A program made the position numbers and the translations under genes. The notes beneath the pieces were generated by a model. It was given only the letters and a program-made list of their open reading frames with translations. It ran no database searches and was not told the DNA's origin. DNA of 64,000 nt, taken from the NCBI GenBank assembly GCA_945903635.1, contig CAMDOT010000004.1, positions 1-64,000 on the forward strand. The letters run 5' to 3'. Shown here in pieces: positions 10,085-18,883 of the stretch. The DNA is from Rhizobium sp. Q54 (lineage in GTDB: Bacteria > Pseudomonadota > Alphaproteobacteria > Reyranellales > Reyranellaceae). Position 1 is the first letter of the stretch. Each line of letters starts with the position of its first letter.

Positions 10085-10516
10085 CTACTTGATCAGAGTG
10101 ACCGGGACGTTGACGTGGGCGATCACGTCCTGGGCGACCGACCCCAGCAGGACGCCGGCAAGCCCGGTATGCCCGCGGGTGCCCAGCACCACCAGGCCAG
10201 CACCCAGCTTGTTGACGAAATCGCAGACGATCTCGCCCTGCCGGCCGACGCCGATATGGACCTTGGCCGGCACCGCTGCCTTCTTGGCGAGTTCAATCGC
10301 GGAAGCCAGCGCCTTATTGCCCTCTTCGCGGTGATGGCTGTCGATTTGCTCCCGCGAGACGAACGTCGAGATCGCACCACCGAGGTTGGGCTGCACGTTC
10401 AGGAAATGCAGCTCGGCGGCGAGGCCAGCCGACAGCAGGTCGAGCGCGTGCCGTACGGCGCGGTCGGAGGTCTCTGACCCGTCGACGGCGACCAGGATTG
10501 CCTTCATCTTGGCCAT
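10085..10516 (-). CDS. universal stress protein (UspA family)
   Basis: Single-domain 143-aa Usp protein, probably a nucleotide-binding stress factor in the cytoplasm. The N-terminus (MKAILVAVDGSETSDRAVRHAL) is the first strand and Asp of the ATP pocket. The C-terminal GLVVLGTRGHTGLAGVLLGSVAQDVIAH has the G-2x-G-9x-G-(S/T) nucleotide-binding pattern. It starts 5 nt after the TerC-family gene, so the two form an operon. The physiological role is not defined by sequence. Confidence 0.92.
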   Translation of the reverse strand: MAKMKAILVAVDGSETSDRAVRHALDLLSAGLAAELHFLNVQPNLGGAISTFVSREQIDSHHREEGNKALASAIELAKKAAVPAKVHIGVGRQGEIVCDFVNKLGAGLVVLGTRGHTGLAGVLLGSVAQDVIAHVNVPVTLIK

Positions 10517-10521
10517 GGCGA

Positions 10522-11247
10522 CTAGTCCTTCCCCTTGTCCGACGCGAGATCGACCGGCTCGGCGTGTCTGCGCTGCTTGGCGCGGTATTGCAGGTAATAC
10601 CCAAGAGCCACGGTGATAGCCGCACAACCAATCTCGAAGACGAGCTGCGCGTTGGGGATCGCGGCCGCAAGTTGCTTGGCATAGGCCGGATCGGTCGCCA
10701 GCACTTCGCCCGCGATCCAGCCGAGCAGGCCGCCGCCGGCGATGACGATGATTGGGAAGCGCTGGAGCAGCGCCATGATCAGCGTGGCACCGAAGATGAT
10801 CAGCGGGATGCTGATCAGCAGGCCGAGGATGATCAGGGTGGTGTCGCCCTTGGCCGCCGCGGCGATAGCGATTGCATTGTCGAGGCTCATCACCGCGTCG
10901 GCGATGATGATGGTGCGGATGGCGCCCCACAGGGACGCTTCCGCCTTTACCCCATCGCCATGCTCTTCCTCGCCCTGGACCAGCTTGATGCCGATCCACA
11001 GAAGAAGAAGACCACCGATCAGCTTCAGATACGGAATCTGGAGCAGCACGTCGACGATCAGCACGAAAATGATGCGCAGGACGATGGCACCGGCGCTTCC
11101 GGCCAGAATAGCCGGCTTCTGATGGCGTTTTTCGAGGTTCCGGCAGGCCAGTGCGATGACCAGCGCGTTGTCCCCGGAGAGGACGATGTTCACCAGAATG
11201 ATCTGGGTGAGGCCGCTCCAGAAGGCGGGCGTAAGCTCAAATCCCAT
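10522..11247 (-). CDS. TerC-family integral membrane protein (YjbE type)
   Basis: The 241-aa polytopic membrane protein has the two TerC signatures: LVNIVLSGDNALVIALAC near residues 18-35 and IIIADAVMSLDNAIAIAAAAKG near 112-133. Both include the paired Asp-Asn residues proposed to bind metal in the membrane. About seven hydrophobic helices are visible, and the C-terminus is short and charged. Members are implicated in manganese or other metal efflux, sometimes loading secreted enzymes; which applies here cannot be told. It is divergent from gpt and co-directional with the Usp gene. Confidence 0.9.
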   Translation of the reverse strand: MGFELTPAFWSGLTQIILVNIVLSGDNALVIALACRNLEKRHQKPAILAGSAGAIVLRIIFVLIVDVLLQIPYLKLIGGLLLLWIGIKLVQGEEEHGDGVKAEASLWGAIRTIIIADAVMSLDNAIAIAAAAKGDTTLIILGLLISIPLIIFGATLIMALLQRFPIIVIAGGGLLGWIAGEVLATDPAYAKQLAAAIPNAQLVFEIGCAAITVALGYYLQYRAKQRRHAEPVDLASDKGKD

Positions 11248-11368
11248 GATTCAGCGATCTCCGTCCCGATTATCCCTGCGCCGTGATCTTCATTGCGTCG
11301 TTCGAAGCTGTTAATGCAGCCTCCGTCGGGGAGCAAGCCAAACCGGACAAGCCGGGGGAGAAGACCGC

Positions 11369-11869
11369 ATGGCGAGCAGCGCCGGTTACAACAAGATGTT
11401 TCCCGTCTCGTGGACGGAATTGCACCGCGACGCGCGCGCGTTGGCATGGCGGCTGGCCGACCTCGGGCCGTTCAAGGGCCTGGTCGCCATCACCCGGGGC
11501 GGCCTCGTCCCTGCCGCCATCATCGCCCGCGAACTCAATCTGCGGCTGATCGATACCGTCTGCTGCTCGACCTACAACCGCATGGAACGGGGCGGCGAGG
11601 TCGAGCTCCTCAAGGGCGCGATCGCCGAGCAGGAACGGGGCAAGGGCTGGCTGATCGTCGATGACCTGGTTGACACCGGCGTCACCGCCCGGGCCGTGCG
11701 GGCGATGCTGCCGGAGGCGCATTTCGCCACGGTCTATGCAAAACCCGCCGGCCGGCCGACCGTCGACAGCTATATTACCGAAGTGAGCCAGGACACCTGG
11801 ATCCTGTTCCCGTGGGACCAGGAGGCCGTGATGGCCAAGACCGTCCTCGAGTTGAAAGGCAGCCAATAA
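11369..11869 (+). CDS. gpt: xanthine phosphoribosyltransferase
   Basis: Purine salvage enzyme that joins xanthine (and guanine) to PRPP. The 166-aa product matches bacterial Gpt in length. It carries [19 protein letters not shown] at the N-terminal half and the PRPP-binding loop [14 protein letters not shown] at about residues 92-105. The ATG is preceded by a GGGGGAG ribosome site. It is divergent from terC across a 121-bp gap and is followed immediately by a palindromic repeat that may end transcription. Confidence 0.95.
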   Translation: MASSAGYNKMFPVSWTELHRDARALAWRLADLGPFKGLVAITRGGLVPAAIIARELNLRLIDTVCCSTYNRMERGGEVELLKGAIAEQERGKGWLIVDDLVDTGVTARAVRAMLPEAHFATVYAKPAGRPTVDSYITEVSQDTWILFPWDQEAVMAKTVLELKGSQ

Positions 11870-11872
11870 CGT

Positions 11873-11924
11873 TGTCATCCTGAGGCGAAGCTGAAGGATC
11901 CTTCGGCTTCGCCTCAGGATGACA
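11873..11924. repeat. 52-bp palindromic element (GTCATCCTGAG family)
   Basis: Arms 11873-11890 and 11907-11924 are perfect inverted copies of TGTCATCCTGAGGCGAAG, and the centre contains a further palindrome around GAAGGATCCTTC. The whole element can fold into one long hairpin. A related pair occurs at 35836-35928, so this is a dispersed palindromic family in this genome. It lies 3 nt after the gpt stop and could act as a transcript 3' end. Confidence 0.88.
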
Positions 11925-11947
11925 GAGAACATTGAAAGAGACCGCCG

Positions 11948-12961
11948 ATGAAGTGCTACGTCATCCCCTCGCCCAAGGGCATCGACTCGCTCACCCTAGT
12001 CGACCGGCCCGATCCGGTGCCCGGCCCGCGCCAGGTGCTGGTTCGGGTGCTTGCCACGTCGCTCAACTACCGCGACCTGCTGACCATCGAGGCGCAGTAC
12101 GCGCGCTCGGCGCCCAAGCCCGACCTGATCCCGCTGTCCGACGGCGCGGGCGAAGTCGTGGCGGTCGGACCGGGCGTCAGCCGCGTCAAGGTGGGCGACC
12201 GGATCGCGGGTTGCTTCATGCAGAAATGGGTGGGCGGTGCGATCGACGAGGCGGCGCAGGCCTCGGCGATGGGCGGTGCGATCGACGGCATGCTGACCGA
12301 ACTGGCCGTGCTGGAAGAGGACGGCGTGGTCAAGCTGCCGGCCGGCATGAGCTTCGAGGAAGGCGCCACGCTGCCCTGCGCCGGCCTCACGGCGTGGCAT
12401 GCGCTGGTCGAGATCGGCAACATCAAGGCCGGCGACATCGTGCAGATCCAGGGCTCGGGCGGCGTCTCGATCTTCGCACTGCAGTTCGCGAAAATGTTCG
12501 GTGCCCGCGTGATCGCGACGTCCAGTTCCGCCGCCAAGGCCGAGCGGCTGAAGAAAATGGGCGCCGAGGCCGTGATCGACTACAAAGCCACGCCCGACTG
12601 GGACCAGGAAACACTGAAGCTGACCGGCGGCCGCGGTGCCGACATCACCGTCGAAGTGGGCGGCGCCGGCACGCTGCCGCGCTCCTTCCTCGCCACCCGC
12701 CTCGGCGGACGCATCGCCGTCATCGGGCTTCTGTCGGGCATGGCGCAAGTCGATCCGATGCCGATCCTGCGACGAAACCTCCGGGTTCAAGGCCTCTATG
12801 TCGGCAACAAGCAGACGTTCGAGGCGATGAACCGGGCCATCGACGCCAACGGTCTAAAACCTGTCATCGACAAGGTGTTTCCTTTCGCCGAGGCGAAAGA
12901 GGCGTACCGGCACCTCAAGAGCCAGGGACACTTCGGCAAGATCGTCATCGCGCACGGCTAG
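11948..12961 (+). CDS. zinc-independent medium-chain dehydrogenase (quinone oxidoreductase-like)
   Basis: NAD(P)-dependent MDR-superfamily oxidoreductase, 337 aa. The N-terminal GroES-like domain (to about residue 130) includes LNYRDLLTIEAQY and the PLSDGAGEVVAVG stretch. The Rossmann domain begins at about 155 (GDIVQIQGSGGVSIFALQFAKMFGARVIATSSS). The catalytic-zinc Cys/His set and the structural-zinc Cys cluster are not evident, placing it with the quinone-oxidoreductase/crotonyl-CoA-like branch. The substrate is unknown. It is 10 nt upstream of the aldolase/SDR fusion, so both may serve one catabolic route. Confidence 0.88.
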   Translation: MKCYVIPSPKGIDSLTLVDRPDPVPGPRQVLVRVLATSLNYRDLLTIEAQYARSAPKPDLIPLSDGAGEVVAVGPGVSRVKVGDRIAGCFMQKWVGGAIDEAAQASAMGGAIDGMLTELAVLEEDGVVKLPAGMSFEEGATLPCAGLTAWHALVEIGNIKAGDIVQIQGSGGVSIFALQFAKMFGARVIATSSSAAKAERLKKMGAEAVIDYKATPDWDQETLKLTGGRGADITVEVGGAGTLPRSFLATRLGGRIAVIGLLSGMAQVDPMPILRRNLRVQGLYVGNKQTFEAMNRAIDANGLKPVIDKVFPFAEAKEAYRHLKSQGHFGKIVIAHG

Positions 12962-12971
12962 AGAGGCTTCG

Positions 12972-15008
12972 ATGGAAAATCTTTGGTCGAACGACGATGC
13001 GAAGGCCGCGATCGCGCGACACGCCGCCAAGGGCATCAACGAGGACCTCGCGCTACGCGTCTACACGACCCGCCTGCTGGGCGGCGAGCCGAAGCTGGTG
13101 CTCCACGGCGGCGGCAACACCTCTGTGAAGACACGCATGACCGATATCACTGGCCAGCCGCTCGATGTGTTGTGCGTGAAGGGCAGCGGCTGGGACATGG
13201 GCACGATCGAGGCACCCGGGCTGCCGGCGGTACGCCTCGCGCCCTTACAGGAACTGCACGGTCTGCAAGCGCTTTCCGACGAGGACATGGTCAACGTCCA
13301 GCGCAGCAACCTGCTCGACTCGACATCGCCCAATCCCTCTGTCGAAACGCTGCTGCACGCCTTCCTGCCGCACAAGTTCATCGACCACACGCATTCCAAC
13401 GCGGTGCTGGCGCTGACCGACCAACCCGACGGCGAGGAACTCGCGCGCGATCTCTACGGCAAGCGCGCGGCGCTGGTGCCCTACGTCATGCCGGGCTTCG
13501 CGCTGGCCAAGAAGTGCAGCGAGGTCGGCAAGGCCCATCCCGATGTCGAAGGGTTGATCCTGCTGAAGCATGGCATCTTCTCGATGGGCGCCACGGCGGA
13601 AGAAGCCTATGGCCGCATGATCGACCTGGTAACCATGGCCGAGCAGCGCCTCGCCAAGGCCACGCGCAAGATCTTCCCCGGCGCCACGCTGCCCGCCACG
13701 CCCGCCACGGCTGCCGATGTTGCGCCGATCCTGCGCGGCCTGTTCTCGATCCCGTCAACGAGCGGCGGCCGTGAAGCCGCCCAGCGCTTCGTGTTCGAAT
13801 TCCGCACCGGGCCTGAGATCCTGGCCTATGTGAACGGCAAGGAGATCGCGCGCTACAGCCAGCAGGGTCCGGTCACGCCAGATCACGCGATCCGCACCAA
13901 AAACGTCGCGTTCGTGGCACCCGCCCCCGAAGCCGGCAGGCTCGACGCGTTCAAGACCGCGACAGCGGCGGCGCTGGCGAAATTCGCCGCCGATTACCAC
14001 GCCTATTTCGCGCGTCACAACGGCAAGCTGGTGACTGCCAAGAAGGAGCTCGACCCGATCCCGCGCGTGGCGCTGGTGCCCGGTGTCGGCCTGTTCGGCA
14101 TCGGCAACACATCGAAGGACGCCAAGATCGCGGCCGACCTTGCGGAGACGACGGTGGCCGTGATCGCCGATGCCGAACGGCTCGGCACCTATCAGTCCAT
14201 CCCCGAGCCGGACATTTTCGATATCGAATACTGGTCGCTCGAACAGGCCAAGCTTGGCGCCGCGGCGGAGAAGCCCTTGGGGCGGCGCATTGTCGTCGTC
14301 ACCGGCGGCGCCTCCGGCATCGGCGCGGCGACGGCCGCGGCCTTCGCCAAGGAGGGCGCCGAGGTCGTCGTGATGGATCGCGACGTCTCCAAGGTGAAGG
14401 GCTTCGCCGTGGCGTGCGACGTCACGGACGCCGCGCAGGTGCGAGCGGCCTTCGACAAGGTCGCGGCAACCTATGGCGGCGTCGACATTGTCGTCTCCAA
14501 CGCGGGTGCGGCCTGGCAGGGCAAGATCGGGACGGTCGACGAGGCAACACTGCGCCAGAGTTTCGAACTCAACTTCTGGGCCCACCAGAGCGTGGCTCAA
14601 AACGCCGTGCGTATCATGAAGGCACAGGGTCTGGGCGGCTGCCTGCTGTTCAACACTTCCAAGCAGGCGGTGAACCCCGGCCCCGACTTCGGCCCCTACG
14701 GACTGCCCAAGGCCGCGACACTGTTCCTGATGCGCCAGTACGCGCTCGACCATGGCGCCGATGGCATTCGGTCCAATTCGGTCAACGCCGATCGCATCCG
14801 CTCGAACCTGCTGACCGACGAGATGATCGCCCAGCGCTCCAAGGCGCGCGGTCTCAGCGAAGCCGACTATATGGGCGGCAACCTGCTGGGCCTCGAGGTC
14901 ACGGTCGACGACGTGGCGCAATGCTTCGTGTCGCTTGCCAAGGCGCCCAAGACCACCGGCGCGGTGCTGACAGTCGACGGCGGAAACATCGCGGCCGCTC
15001 TGCGATAG
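12972..15008 (+). CDS. bifunctional class II aldolase / short-chain dehydrogenase
   Basis: The 678-aa fusion resembles RhaD-type bifunctional rhamnulose-1-phosphate aldolase/lactaldehyde dehydrogenase proteins. Residues ~1-250 form a class II aldolase/adducin domain with LHGGGNTSVKT and the zinc-ligand HTHSNAVL. Residues ~435-678 form an SDR domain with the TGGASGIGAA cofactor loop, NAG (VSNAGAAWQG), FNTSKQ and the YGLPK (YxxxK) catalytic pair. In known relatives it cleaves a ketose-phosphate and then oxidises the aldehyde. Nearby genes do not include a rhamnose isomerase or kinase, so the true substrate is open. Confidence 0.9.
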   Translation: MENLWSNDDAKAAIARHAAKGINEDLALRVYTTRLLGGEPKLVLHGGGNTSVKTRMTDITGQPLDVLCVKGSGWDMGTIEAPGLPAVRLAPLQELHGLQALSDEDMVNVQRSNLLDSTSPNPSVETLLHAFLPHKFIDHTHSNAVLALTDQPDGEELARDLYGKRAALVPYVMPGFALAKKCSEVGKAHPDVEGLILLKHGIFSMGATAEEAYGRMIDLVTMAEQRLAKATRKIFPGATLPATPATAADVAPILRGLFSIPSTSGGREAAQRFVFEFRTGPEILAYVNGKEIARYSQQGPVTPDHAIRTKNVAFVAPAPEAGRLDAFKTATAAALAKFAADYHAYFARHNGKLVTAKKELDPIPRVALVPGVGLFGIGNTSKDAKIAADLAETTVAVIADAERLGTYQSIPEPDIFDIEYWSLEQAKLGAAAEKPLGRRIVVVTGGASGIGAATAAAFAKEGAEVVVMDRDVSKVKGFAVACDVTDAAQVRAAFDKVAATYGGVDIVVSNAGAAWQGKIGTVDEATLRQSFELNFWAHQSVAQNAVRIMKAQGLGGCLLFNTSKQAVNPGPDFGPYGLPKAATLFLMRQYALDHGADGIRSNSVNADRIRSNLLTDEMIAQRSKARGLSEADYMGGNLLGLEVTVDDVAQCFVSLAKAPKTTGAVLTVDGGNIAAALR

Positions 15009-15064
15009 GGCCCTTATTGAGCGGGTCCGCCTCCTGGCGCATCATGTGTGCACAGGAGGAAACA

Positions 15065-15949
15065 ATGGCCATCGAGGTCACGCCGCTCACGCCCCATATC
15101 GGCGGCCGGATGACCGGTATCGACGCGCGCAAGCCGCTCACGCCGGAAGAAGTCGTCGCCGTCGATGCGGGCATGGACAGGCACGCCGTGCTGGTACTGC
15201 CCAGCCAGGACATCACCGACGAACAGCAGATCGAGTTCACCAAAAATTTCGGCCCGCTGCAGAACGGCGCCAACGCGACGCTGCGCCGAGCCGACCTTCG
15301 CCTCGACCCTGCCTTTGCCGACGTCTCCAATATCGACAAGGACGGTGAAAAGCTCGCACGCGACGACCGCCGCCGCATGGCGTCGCTGGGCAACCGGCTC
15401 TGGCATTCCGACGCCAGCTTCCGCGTCATTCCCGCGCGCCATTCGATCCTGAGCGGCCGCATCGTGGTGACCGAGGGTGGCAACACCGAATTCGCCGACA
15501 TGCGCGCGGCCTACGACGCCCTCGACGCCAGGACCAAGGCCGAGATCGAGGACCTGATCTGCGAGCACTCGCAGATCTTCTCGCGTGAGCAGTTGGGTTT
15601 TACCAACTTCCTGCCCGACGAGCGCGCCATGATGAAGCCGGTACGCCATCGGCTCGTGCGCACGCATCCCGGCTCGGGCCGCAAGTCTCTCTTCCTGTCC
15701 GCCCATATCGGCGGGATCGTCGGCTGGCCGACGCCCGAGGCGCGCGCCTTTATTCGCGATCTGATGGAACACGCCACGCAGGAGCAGTTCGTCTATTCGC
15801 ACAAGTGGACCCAGCATGACCTCGTCATCTGGGACAACCGCGCCACCATGCACCGCGTGCGGCGCTACGACGATCTCAACACCGTGCGCGACCTGCGCCG
15901 CACCACCACCAAGAGCGACGGTCCGACGGCGGCACAGGTAGCGGCTTGA
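15065..15949 (+). CDS. TauD/TfdA-family alpha-ketoglutarate-dependent dioxygenase
   Basis: Non-heme Fe(II) oxygenase of 294 aa that couples 2-oxoglutarate decarboxylation to substrate hydroxylation. The N-terminal IGGRMTGIDARKPLTPEE is typical of the family. The facial triad is visible as LWHSDASFR (His, Asp) and the distal His in WDNRATMHRVR, with a following Arg for 2-oxoglutarate. The ATG at 15065 has a strong AGGAGGA site at 15054. Known members act on taurine, 2,4-D and similar compounds; nothing here fixes the substrate. A hairpin at 15955-16012 follows. Confidence 0.92.
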   Translation: MAIEVTPLTPHIGGRMTGIDARKPLTPEEVVAVDAGMDRHAVLVLPSQDITDEQQIEFTKNFGPLQNGANATLRRADLRLDPAFADVSNIDKDGEKLARDDRRRMASLGNRLWHSDASFRVIPARHSILSGRIVVTEGGNTEFADMRAAYDALDARTKAEIEDLICEHSQIFSREQLGFTNFLPDERAMMKPVRHRLVRTHPGSGRKSLFLSAHIGGIVGWPTPEARAFIRDLMEHATQEQFVYSHKWTQHDLVIWDNRATMHRVRRYDDLNTVRDLRRTTTKSDGPTAAQVAA

Positions 15950-15954
15950 GCATC

Positions 15955-16012
15955 GGACCGCGGGCCTCCAGGCCCGCTCGGACTCATGAGCGGGCCTGGA
16001 GGCCCGCGGTCC
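15955..16012. terminator. large inverted repeat between convergent genes
   Basis: Perfect 25-bp arms (15955-15979 and 15988-16012, starting GGACCGCGGGCCTCCAGG) are separated by 8 nt. The element sits exactly between the stop of the TauD gene and the stop of the GST gene on the other strand. It is well placed as a bidirectional terminator, but it lacks a T-run. It may instead be a member of a dispersed palindrome family that happens to lie there. Confidence 0.6.
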
Positions 16013-16023
16013 AATGATGTGAG

Positions 16024-16665
16024 CTAACGTCCCGCGAACTCGGCGTCCTTCTTGGGAATAAGATCGTAGGGCAGCGCAAAGCCCGGCATCGCCTTCAGGC
16101 GGTCGCGCCAGGCCGCCAGGTTCGGCCGCGTATCGATCGACAGGCCGCCTTCATGGGCGAATACCATGCGGCCCCAGCAGCCGATGTCGGCGATAGAACA
16201 AGCATCGCCCACCAGCCACTCGCGTCCGGCCAGCGACTTGTCGGCGAAATCGAGCGCAGCCTCGGCAGACGGGCGAAAGAAATTCACGATGTCCTGCGAT
16301 ACGTCGGGGCGAAAGCGCGCGAAATGGCGGACGCGGGCCACGTTGGTGATGGCGTCGTTTTCCCACGACAGCCACTCGCGTGCCTGCCAGCGATGTTGCT
16401 CGGTCTTCGGCTCGAAATGGCCTGTCGTGCGCGCGAGATAATCGAGCACGACGTTCGACATCACGAGGGTGAGGCCGCGATGGCGCAGCACAGGGACCTG
16501 GCCGTAGCGGTTGATGGCGAGGTGGGCCGCCTCCTTCTGTACGCCATTCTTCAAGTTGACGGTGCGAAAGGAGAACGGCAGGCCGCTCAGCGCCAGGAAG
16601 AGCATCGGCTTGTAGCTCGAGCTCGAGGTGAAACTGCCGTGCAGAACGAGGCGCTCGTCGCTCAT
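16024..16665 (-). CDS. glutathione S-transferase family protein
   Basis: The 213-aa protein from the ATG at 16665 (MSDERLVLHG) has an N-terminal thioredoxin-like domain. It includes SFTSSSSYKPMLFLALSGLPF, the cis-proline GQVPVL and the glutathione gamma-Glu contact region TLVMSNVVLDYLA. The all-helical C-terminal domain follows, with SIADIGCWGRMVF. The Ser residues near position 11-15 could supply the catalytic hydroxyl. It is divergent from the aldo/keto reductase. Function beyond glutathione binding is unknown. Confidence 0.88.
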   Translation of the reverse strand: MSDERLVLHGSFTSSSSYKPMLFLALSGLPFSFRTVNLKNGVQKEAAHLAINRYGQVPVLRHRGLTLVMSNVVLDYLARTTGHFEPKTEQHRWQAREWLSWENDAITNVARVRHFARFRPDVSQDIVNFFRPSAEAALDFADKSLAGREWLVGDACSIADIGCWGRMVFAHEGGLSIDTRPNLAAWRDRLKAMPGFALPYDLIPKKDAEFAGR

Positions 16666-16729
16666 GGTGTCTCCTATGGCCTTGGCCGGAGCCAATTCGT
16701 ACTCTCTCGCATCTGCGGAGGAAACGAAC

Positions 16730-17758
16730 ATGACAGCGCTCAAGCGCCGCAAGGTCGGCAAAACGAAACTCGAAGTCACCGAACTCGGTCTCGGCGGCGC
16801 GCCGATGGGTGGCTTTCGTGCCACCATTTCCGATGCAGAGGCGGTGCAGTTGACCGACGACGGCTACGACGCCGGCATCCGCTACTTCGACACGTCGCCC
16901 TACTACGGCTACGGCCGCAGCGAACTGCGCATGGGCGCCGCGCTTCGCGAAAAGCCCAGGGACAGCTATGTGCTGTCGACCAAGATCGGCCGCATCCTGC
17001 ATGCGATGAAGCCCGGCGAGAAGCCGCCAGCCGACTTCCGCGAGAACGGCCTGCCCGGCTTCGCGCCGGTCTACGACTACACCTATGACGGCGTCATGCG
17101 CTCGCTGGAGCATTCCCACATGAGGCTGGGCCTGCAGAAGATCGACATCGCGCTGATCCACGACGTCGATTTCTGGACCACCAAGGATCGCGCCGTACTC
17201 GAGGAGCGCTTCAAGACGGTGATGGATTCGGGCTATCGCGCGCTCGACGAGTTGCGCAAGGCCGGCATCATCGGCGCCATCGGCGTCGGCATCAACGAGA
17301 GCGACACCAGCACGCGCTTCATCAAGGCCGGCGACTTCGACTGCATGCTGTTGGCCGGGCGCTACACGCTGTTGGAACAGGGCGCGCTCGAGGAATTCCT
17401 GCCGGAATGCACCAAGCGCCACGTCTCGGTGATCCTGGGCGGGCCCTACAATTCCGGCATCCTGACCGGCAACGTGAAGGCGGGCGCCACCCACGACTAT
17501 GTGGCGGCCCCCGCGGCCCTGATCGAAAAGGCGCAGAAGATCGAGGCGGTGTGCCAACGCCACGGCGTGCCGCTCGGCGCCGCCGCGATGCAGTTCCCGC
17601 TGTTCCACCCGGCCTTCTGCGCCGTGATCCCGGGCGCGCTCAGCGTCGCCGAGGTGAAGGAGAACGTGGCGTACATGGGCGTCAGGATTCCGGTCGAGAT
17701 GTGGAGTGAACTGAAGCGCGAGAAGCTGCTCGATCCCGCGGCGCCGACGCCCAACTGA
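16730..17758 (+). CDS. aldo/keto reductase
   Basis: NADP(H)-dependent TIM-barrel oxidoreductase, 342 aa from the ATG at 16730, which has a GGAGGAA site 7 nt upstream. The family core is seen in TELGLGGAPMGG and GIRYFDTSPYYGYGRSE (catalytic Asp and Tyr), with the catalytic Lys in LSTKIGR. The Asp/His of IALIHDVDF come further on. The layout is closest to the D-threo-aldose/fucose dehydrogenase-like group. The next gene, an amidohydrolase starting 10 nt later, suggests a sugar-acid or lactone pathway, which is inference. Confidence 0.9.
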   Translation: MTALKRRKVGKTKLEVTELGLGGAPMGGFRATISDAEAVQLTDDGYDAGIRYFDTSPYYGYGRSELRMGAALREKPRDSYVLSTKIGRILHAMKPGEKPPADFRENGLPGFAPVYDYTYDGVMRSLEHSHMRLGLQKIDIALIHDVDFWTTKDRAVLEERFKTVMDSGYRALDELRKAGIIGAIGVGINESDTSTRFIKAGDFDCMLLAGRYTLLEQGALEEFLPECTKRHVSVILGGPYNSGILTGNVKAGATHDYVAAPAALIEKAQKIEAVCQRHGVPLGAAAMQFPLFHPAFCAVIPGALSVAEVKENVAYMGVRIPVEMWSELKREKLLDPAAPTPN

Positions 17759-17768
17759 GGAGATCGCC

Positions 17769-18596
17769 ATGAAGATCGTCGACGCACAGATCCATATCTG
17801 GTCGCAGACCGTGACGCCGCCCTCGGGACTGCACCGCAAGGTCGATAAATTCACCGCGGAAGAAGCACTGAAGGAGATGGATGAGGCCGGCGTTTCCGCC
17901 GCGCTGATCCATCCGCCTTACAGCTGGGACCCGACCTCCAATCAGCTCGCTCTCGACGCGGCCAAGAAATATCCCGACCGCTTCGCCGTGATGGGCCAGT
18001 TCCCGCTGCAAGATCCCGAGAGCCGCAAGCGCATCGTGGGCTGGCGCAACCAGCCCGGCATGATGGGCCTGCGCTGGGCGCTGCTGCAGCCGGCCGAGCA
18101 GAAGTGGCTGGATGACGGGTTGCTGGATTGGGTCTGGCCCGCCGCCGAGAAGGAAGGCATCCCGGTCGCGACCATGGGCGGCCTCTTCCTCGACAAGTTC
18201 CGCGCCATCGCCGAGAAGCACCCCAACCTGAAATTGATCGTCGACCATTGCGGCCTGAACCGTCACGGCCAGGACGAAGAGGCCTTCATCCATCTCGATG
18301 GGCTGGTGGCGCTCGGCAAATTGCCCAACGTCGCGGTGAAGGCGACCGGCGCGCCGCATTACTCGACCAAGGGCTATCCGTTCCGCAACATCCAGGACGG
18401 GCTGCACCGCATCTTCGATGCCTTTGGACCCAAGCGCTTCTTCTGGGGCACCGACATCACCCGCATGCAGTGCAGCTACCGCCAGTGCGTGACTTTCTTC
18501 ACCGAGGAACTGCCGTGGCTGAAGGGCCGCGACCTCGAGGACGTGATGGGCCGCGGGCTGTGCGAGTGGATCGGCTGGAAGCTAAAGTTCGACTGA
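17769..18596 (+). CDS. amidohydrolase family protein (lactonase-like TIM barrel)
   Basis: The 275-aa metal-dependent hydrolase belongs to the amidohydrolase-2 group (PF04909 type). The N-terminal VDAQIHIWSQ carries the His-x-His equivalent, IVDHCGLNRHGQ a mid-barrel His, and FFWGTDITRMQCSYRQC the C-terminal metal Asp. Members hydrolyse lactones or decarboxylate aromatic acids. Its position 10 nt after an aldo/keto reductase fits an oxidise-then-open-the-lactone sequence, but no substrate can be named. Confidence 0.88.
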   Translation: MKIVDAQIHIWSQTVTPPSGLHRKVDKFTAEEALKEMDEAGVSAALIHPPYSWDPTSNQLALDAAKKYPDRFAVMGQFPLQDPESRKRIVGWRNQPGMMGLRWALLQPAEQKWLDDGLLDWVWPAAEKEGIPVATMGGLFLDKFRAIAEKHPNLKLIVDHCGLNRHGQDEEAFIHLDGLVALGKLPNVAVKATGAPHYSTKGYPFRNIQDGLHRIFDAFGPKRFFWGTDITRMQCSYRQCVTFFTEELPWLKGRDLEDVMGRGLCEWIGWKLKFD

Positions 18597-18603
18597 ACCT
18601 GCC

Positions 18604-18822
18604 ATGCGCGAGAAATTCACCATCAGGGTCGACGCCAAGACGCTCGCGGCCGTGCGGCGCCTTGCAAAAGGGGAACGCCGACAGCTCCAGGAGTTGGTCG
18701 ATGAAGCGCTGACGGACCTTGTTGAGAAGCGTCGGCTTGATGGTCCACGCGCGCGCGCCATGGACGCCTATCAGCGCAGCCACGCTCGGTATGGCGAACT
18801 CTACAAGAAGCTTGCGCAATGA
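18604..18822 (+). CDS. small ribbon-helix-helix-like protein
   Basis: The 72-aa basic protein begins 7 nt after the amidohydrolase stop. The first 45 residues (KFTIRVDAKTLAAVRRLAKGERRQLQELVDEALTDLVEK) fit a ribbon-helix-helix DNA-binding fold as found in CopG/ParD-type antitoxins. A charged helical tail follows. No toxin-like partner gene is visible on either side, so it may be an orphan regulator. There is no strong ribosome site, and it may be translationally coupled to the upstream gene. Confidence 0.6.
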   Translation: MREKFTIRVDAKTLAAVRRLAKGERRQLQELVDEALTDLVEKRRLDGPRARAMDAYQRSHARYGELYKKLAQ

Positions 18823-18883
18823 GGGATTGCCTCGCGAACTCTCCGACGTCTTTGCTGGGGGCGCGCCACTCCAGCGCTGATCG

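Noticed and set aside
15955-16012. CRISPR or insertion-sequence end
   Set aside because: Single inverted repeat with no spacer series, no transposase and no target duplication; better explained as a hairpin between convergent genes.
18604-18822. Toxin-antitoxin locus with the ribbon-helix-helix protein
   Set aside because: No toxin-like gene is adjacent; the neighbours are an amidohydrolase and a CHRD lipoprotein on the other strand.
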